The notes under the pieces are model-generated. The model was not told the origin of the DNA. It searched no databases and saw only the letters and a program-made list of their open reading frames with translations. A stretch of DNA of 35,477 nt from a virus. Below, in pieces: positions 32,932 through 35,477 of this stretch. The stretch is taken from positions 1 through 35,477 of the IMG/VR virus record IMGVR_UViG_3300025647_000118; one strand, 5' to 3'. A program made the position numbers and the translations under genes. Numbering within the stretch: the first letter of the stretch is position 1; each line of letters starts with the position of its first letter.

Positions 32932-33372
32932 TCATGCCGCAACGCGCTTCTGAGCGCTTGCGAGTAATCCCCAACGATCAAGAATAGCCAGCGCGCTGTC
33001 AATGCCATAGGCAACTGCGGTGAAGGCGCCGGCCGCATTGAATGCGGCCAGCATGTCCTGCTGGTCACGTGAGACCCGGCCTCGATCTGTTTTGATTTCG
33101 AGGCCGTATGTGCGGCCGTCGGCAATCAGGACAAGATCCGGGATGCCTGGCGTCACACCCATCGCCTTGAGTTTTGCGGCGGCGCCCTTGTCACGCTTTT
33201 CGCCGTTGGCAGGGTGGAACCAGACGACACCCTTGCGGGCGCGATAGCGCAGATGCTGGGCAACGGAGATATGGATTTGTGTTTCGGACGCCTTGGGCAG
33301 TTTGGTCTCTGCACGGGAGGCTGTCCGTGTGCGAGGTTTGCTGGGACGCCTCGCGTGTGCTCGCCGAGGCAT
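32932..33372 (-). CDS. VRR-NUC domain nuclease (146 aa)
   Basis: A compact PD-(D/E)xK nuclease of the VRR-NUC family. After a basic N-terminus, QIHISVAQHLRYRARKGVVW (about residues 32-51) is the leading helix; then FHPANGEKRDKGAAAKLKAMG; GVTPGIPDLVLI with the metal-binding Asp; and the catalytic LEIKTDRGRVSRDQQ (E-x-K). Stand-alone phage VRR-NUC proteins act on DNA, perhaps in replication or recombination intermediates. The ATG at 33372 follows a run of nine C (on plus) that serves as its G-rich ribosome site. The C-terminus is followed by the inverted-repeat region. Confidence 0.88.
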   Translation of the reverse strand: MPRRAHARRPSKPRTRTASRAETKLPKASETQIHISVAQHLRYRARKGVVWFHPANGEKRDKGAAAKLKAMGVTPGIPDLVLIADGRTYGLEIKTDRGRVSRDQQDMLAAFNAAGAFTAVAYGIDSALAILDRWGLLASAQKRVAA

Positions 33373-33388
33373 GACGTGCCCCCCCCCT

Positions 33389-34261
33389 CTAAAGATTGAT
33401 CTCGTAATGGACGACCAGCCGCTCCAGGCCAGCCTTGATGAGTGCTGCGCCGGCAGCCATTGCCTGGACAGGGCTCTTGTACCCCATGTAGGCGCGGCCG
33501 GCGTCCTCAAGTGTTGGTGTGCGTTCGGACGCGACGCTGTAATCCTCGCAGATCAAAACGAGCATCCACTGCAGTGTGCGTGAGGGCTGTGGCCGCCCGG
33601 TGACCGGGCACGACACAACACCGACCGCTTTACAGGCATTCCACCAACGCGTGTGTGCGTCATGGCGGCGATCCTCGGGGCCTCGGGCCTCATAGGCGCG
33701 GCCGAATTTGTCATACTCCCACCGCACGACCTGCTGCGATGCAGGCGTGCCGCCTGCCGACGTCAACTCTCCATAGCGCGCCGTGACGCGCGTACCAGAA
33801 TGACCCATCGAGAAGTCGGCATAAAACTGCCTCGCGGCTTCCACAAAGGAGGGAGCATCTTCCTTACTGATCTGGCCTCGGCGGATCATGGCTTCGACGA
33901 TCGGCACGTGCCGCCAGACCTCAGAGCGCTGATCGCGCCCTGCGCCGGTCGTTACGCTGACGCGTTCGAAGTCACCCCGCGACGCGACACGCTCTGGTGT
34001 TGGGGCGTTGGTCTCCGCAATGCTGTCCGCCGAGATCCCATCTCCATCCATAAGGCCAAGAGGGTCGCCGGCACGGCGGAGGCGCTGATTTGCCGACCGA
34101 ATGCGGTCACGCGTCGTCTCATCATCAACGAGAAGATCGTCAATCGCGCTTTCGATGGCCGCTTTGATGCAGGGCTCGAGCGCACCCGTCGGCGCCAGTC
34201 CGATGGCATCATCGGCCCCTGCGTCGTCGCCTGTGGCGATCATGGTGCTGGTCTCTGTCAT
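33389..34261 (-). CDS. Uncharacterised phage protein (290 aa)
   Basis: No family firmly recognised. The N-terminal third is acidic with DDETTRDRIRSANQRLRRAG near residues 48-67. The middle has WRHVPIVEAMIRRGQISKED and FVEAARQFYADFSMGHSG (about 117-155). The C-terminal 90 residues (RWWNACKAVG...TPTLEDAGRAYMGYKS...GAALIKAGLERLVVHYEI) resemble the helical end of DUF6456-type proteins, a weak similarity. The ATG at 34261 has GAGGCGG upstream; a TTG start 26 codons earlier is possible but poorer. It stands first after the control region, as a regulator or early gene would. Confidence 0.65.
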   Translation of the reverse strand: MTETSTMIATGDDAGADDAIGLAPTGALEPCIKAAIESAIDDLLVDDETTRDRIRSANQRLRRAGDPLGLMDGDGISADSIAETNAPTPERVASRGDFERVSVTTGAGRDQRSEVWRHVPIVEAMIRRGQISKEDAPSFVEAARQFYADFSMGHSGTRVTARYGELTSAGGTPASQQVVRWEYDKFGRAYEARGPEDRRHDAHTRWWNACKAVGVVSCPVTGRPQPSRTLQWMLVLICEDYSVASERTPTLEDAGRAYMGYKSPVQAMAAGAALIKAGLERLVVHYEINL

Positions 34262-34308
34262 GCCCCGCCTCGAAACACCCGGTGCCTGTGATGGGGAATG
34301 CGGTATCG

Positions 34309-34321
34309 GTGCAAATTGCAC
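34309..34321. promoter_or_regulatory. Operator-like palindrome, site 1
   Basis: GTGCAAATTGCAC is a perfect palindrome with 6-bp arms around one central base. Two near copies follow to the right. It lies between the candidate promoter and the start of the 290-aa gene. Confidence 0.5.
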
Positions 34322-34391
34322 TGTTCGACCCGGCCCCAACAGTCAAGCAAAGGTGTCGTGTGAACACAACGCATCAAACAACTGGATTTTA

Positions 34392-34418
34392 ACTATATTA
34401 TTCGGACTGATTCGTCAA
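34392..34418 (-). promoter_or_regulatory. Candidate leftward sigma70-type promoter
   Basis: On the minus strand TTGACG (34418-34413) is followed, after 15 bases, by TATAGT (34397-34392). The spacer is short; ATAGTT gives 16. It would drive the 290-aa and VRR-NUC genes with a leader of roughly 120 bases that includes operator-like site 1. Confidence 0.3.
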
Positions 34419-34485
34419 CGCACCTTGTCAAGATATTTCTTTGACTTCGGTGGAGATTTTGATTCTCGCTGCGATCTGTTGCGTG

Positions 34486-34498
34486 GTACAAAGTGCAC
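34486..34498. promoter_or_regulatory. Operator-like palindrome, site 2
   Basis: GTACAAAGTGCAC matches site 1 at 11 of 13 positions and keeps the dyad layout. Confidence 0.45.
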
Positions 34499-34563
34499 TG
34501 CTACCTAAATTCGCCACATTCGCAAGTTATCAGTTCACCTTAGTTATGCGTTTGTACCCTGCG

Positions 34564-34576
34564 TTGCGAATTGCAC
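34564..34576. promoter_or_regulatory. Operator-like palindrome, site 3
   Basis: TTGCGAATTGCAC matches site 1 at 11 of 13 positions. It overlaps the right arm of an 8-bp inverted repeat and lies 8 bases before the strong hairpin. Confidence 0.45.
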
Positions 34577-34583
34577 ACACCTA

Positions 34584-34617
34584 ACGGCCCCTGCACTGTA
34601 AGAGTCGCAGGGGCCGT
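34584..34617. terminator. Perfect 11-bp hairpin, possible bidirectional terminator
   Basis: ACGGCCCCTGC (34584-34594) and GCAGGGGCCGT (34607-34617) are exact reverse complements around a 12-base loop. The plus side is followed by TCTTGATT, only weakly T-rich, so it may be a terminator, an attenuator for the small plus-strand gene, or an end for methylase transcripts. Confidence 0.5.
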
Positions 34618-34638
34618 TCTTGATTCGGGAGGCGTGCA

Positions 34639-34770
34639 ATGCTTGCCGTGGTTGCGCTGAATGTTTTCTTTTGGGGCGGGTTGATCGCGCTTGCCCTCAA
34701 TCCCATTGTCGGAGTCGGCATGCTGATCGTAGCGATGGGGATGATTGTTTCGCACGACTGCAGGCGGTAA
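34639..34770 (+). CDS. Small membrane protein, only rightward gene (43 aa)
   Basis: Forty-three codons opening MLAVVALNVFFWGGLIALAL and ending IVSHDCRR. Two hydrophobic segments (about residues 2-19 and 22-38) make two likely membrane spans. GGAGG stands six bases before the ATG, a near-ideal ribosome site. It is antisense to the methylase transcript's 3' side and faces away from all other genes, suggesting separate control. Function unknown; short two-span phage proteins can act in exclusion or lysis control. Confidence 0.5.
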   Translation: MLAVVALNVFFWGGLIALALNPIVGVGMLIVAMGMIVSHDCRR

Positions 34771-34786
34771 GCAGGCTACATCTTAG

Positions 34787-35477
34787 TTAGAATGAAAACG
34801 CAATCTGCTCTGAGTCGCTGTTCGTCTCGACCTGTGGTGCGTTTTGCACTGCGAACGGCCGCCGCAAAATCTCGTCAGCTTGATCCTTGGCCAACCTAAA
34901 CAGTTCGCCGCCGAATGGGGTGCGGCGGACGTGGTAGCCGCCCCACGCCTCCAGCGACAGGCTGTTGCCGTGTATGATCCAGGTGTTGGCGTTGCGCACG
35001 AGGCAATTGAGTGTCGCCATATGCACGCATGTGAGATCGGTATCAGTGCCAAGGAAGGTGGCGAAGCGGTTGCGGCGGATGCCGGCGATCAGCATGCGGC
35101 CGGAGCCGCAGGCGGGATCAGAGACGAAAGCCTCGTCGGGAAGATCGTCAGGCATTGATAGCGCCGCCGTCGCCTCTGCCAAATGCTCCGGCGTGAAAAA
35201 CTGGCCAGAATAATTGCTTGCGATTGCCTGCTCCTCATAGACGCGGCCGAGGTAGTCGGCCGGCTCGGCCTGCATGGCGCCCATCCATTCGCCAAGCGCC
35301 CTGGCGAAGTGGTCGGCGGGGTGGTCCTTCTGGCCCATCGGTGCCTCGCGCGGGCCGTAGCGGGCCATGATCTTCATGTAGGCCTCCTCGTCGCGCAGGA
35401 ACGCGTTGACGGCGAGGGCCAGCCAATCCTCGAAACTGCGGAAGAAATGCTGGTGGGTGATGCGAAGCAGGTGCTTG
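34787..35477 (-). CDS. N-6 adenine DNA methylase-like protein, 5' part beyond window (229 aa visible)
   Basis: The frame stays open to the right edge, so the start is outside. Visible: SFEDWLALAVNAFLRDEEAY near the edge, YEEQAIASNYSGQFFTPEHL (the GQFFTP target of type I-like HsdM proteins), and DPACGSGRMLIAG, the AdoMet-binding motif I. After IIHGNSLSLEAWGGYHVRRTP no NPP(F/Y) motif IV is present where HsdM-like enzymes carry it, a trait I have seen in small phage and plasmid methylase-like proteins. It may modify phage DNA or bind without modifying. Cys, His and charged residues are unremarkable. Confidence 0.75.
   Translation of the reverse strand, partial: KHLLRITHQHFFRSFEDWLALAVNAFLRDEEAYMKIMARYGPREAPMGQKDHPADHFARALGEWMGAMQAEPADYLGRVYEEQAIASNYSGQFFTPEHLAEATAALSMPDDLPDEAFVSDPACGSGRMLIAGIRRNRFATFLGTDTDLTCVHMATLNCLVRNANTWIIHGNSLSLEAWGGYHVRRTPFGGELFRLAKDQADEILRRPFAVQNAPQVETNSDSEQIAFSF

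Larger units (their letters stand above)
34262..34638. other. 377-bp control region between leftward and rightward genes
   Basis: AT-richer than its neighbours. It holds three related 13-bp palindromes, a candidate leftward promoter, an 8-bp inverted repeat ATTCGCAA/TTGCGAAT (34518-34525 and 34564-34571), and an 11-bp perfect hairpin. No convincing gene lies within it. Confidence 0.6.

Noticed and set aside
32868-32987. Plus-strand 39-codon frame opening MVRTLCPAHV
   Set aside because: AAGGAG is 15 bases from the ATG, too far; the frame lies across the inverted-repeat arm and the antisense end of the nuclease gene.
1-35477. CRISPR arrays, tRNA genes, insertion sequences, integrase and att sites
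   Set aside because: No regularly spaced repeats, tRNA folds, transposase or recombinase motifs were seen by eye on either strand.

Overview
This window is part of the genome of a tailed double-stranded DNA bacteriophage. Almost every gene lies on the minus strand, so the map reads from right to left. The gene set (large and small terminase, portal, scaffold, gpT-like capsid protein, a gp4-type adaptor, a long tail-hub protein with no tape measure, sheath or baseplate, and several 860-880-residue internal virion proteins) is that of a short-tailed (podovirus-like) phage. The DNA is GC-rich and the protein types recall phages of alphaproteobacteria, but the host is inferred only. No integrase, att site, tRNA, CRISPR array or insertion sequence was found.

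Layout, in order of leftward transcription. (1) 35477-33000: a DNA adenine methylase-like gene cut by the window edge; a 377-bp control region holding three near-identical 13-bp palindromes, a candidate promoter, a strong hairpin and one tiny rightward gene; then an unknown 290-aa protein and a VRR-NUC nuclease. (2) 32931-32364: a noncoding stretch rich in inverted repeats, including a perfect 24-bp inverted repeat around a 68-bp centre, and two intrinsic-terminator-like hairpins. (3) 32363-28357: a 101-aa protein, a 419-aa beta-rich probable virion protein, a cluster of small overlapping genes that looks like a lysis cassette (four-helix membrane protein, XhlA-like protein, 31-aa membrane peptide), and four small unknowns. 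(4) 28324-20000: packaging and head assembly: TerS, TerL, a 32-aa membrane peptide, an inorganic-pyrophosphatase-domain protein, portal, a GroES-like co-chaperonin and scaffold. (5) 19848-16056: capsid block (decoration-like protein, major capsid protein, beta-helix protein and others), bounded by hairpins. (6) 16041-8407: connector, zinc-ribbon protein, tail fibre and partner, second connector-like protein, tail hub. (7) 8407-1: ejection module: an 874-aa protein with an N-terminal SleB-like hydrolase motif, a GNAT acetyltransferase, 862-aa and 877-aa internal proteins, and the first 19 codons of another.

The genes form a tightly packed late operon, often with ATGA, TAATG or TGATG overlaps that suggest translational coupling. 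The most interesting points are the three-operator control region, the structured 568-bp intergenic region, a possible -1 frameshift at a C8 run, the phage co-chaperonin in the head operon, and short FDD-P motifs repeated at the N-termini of consecutive ejection proteins.
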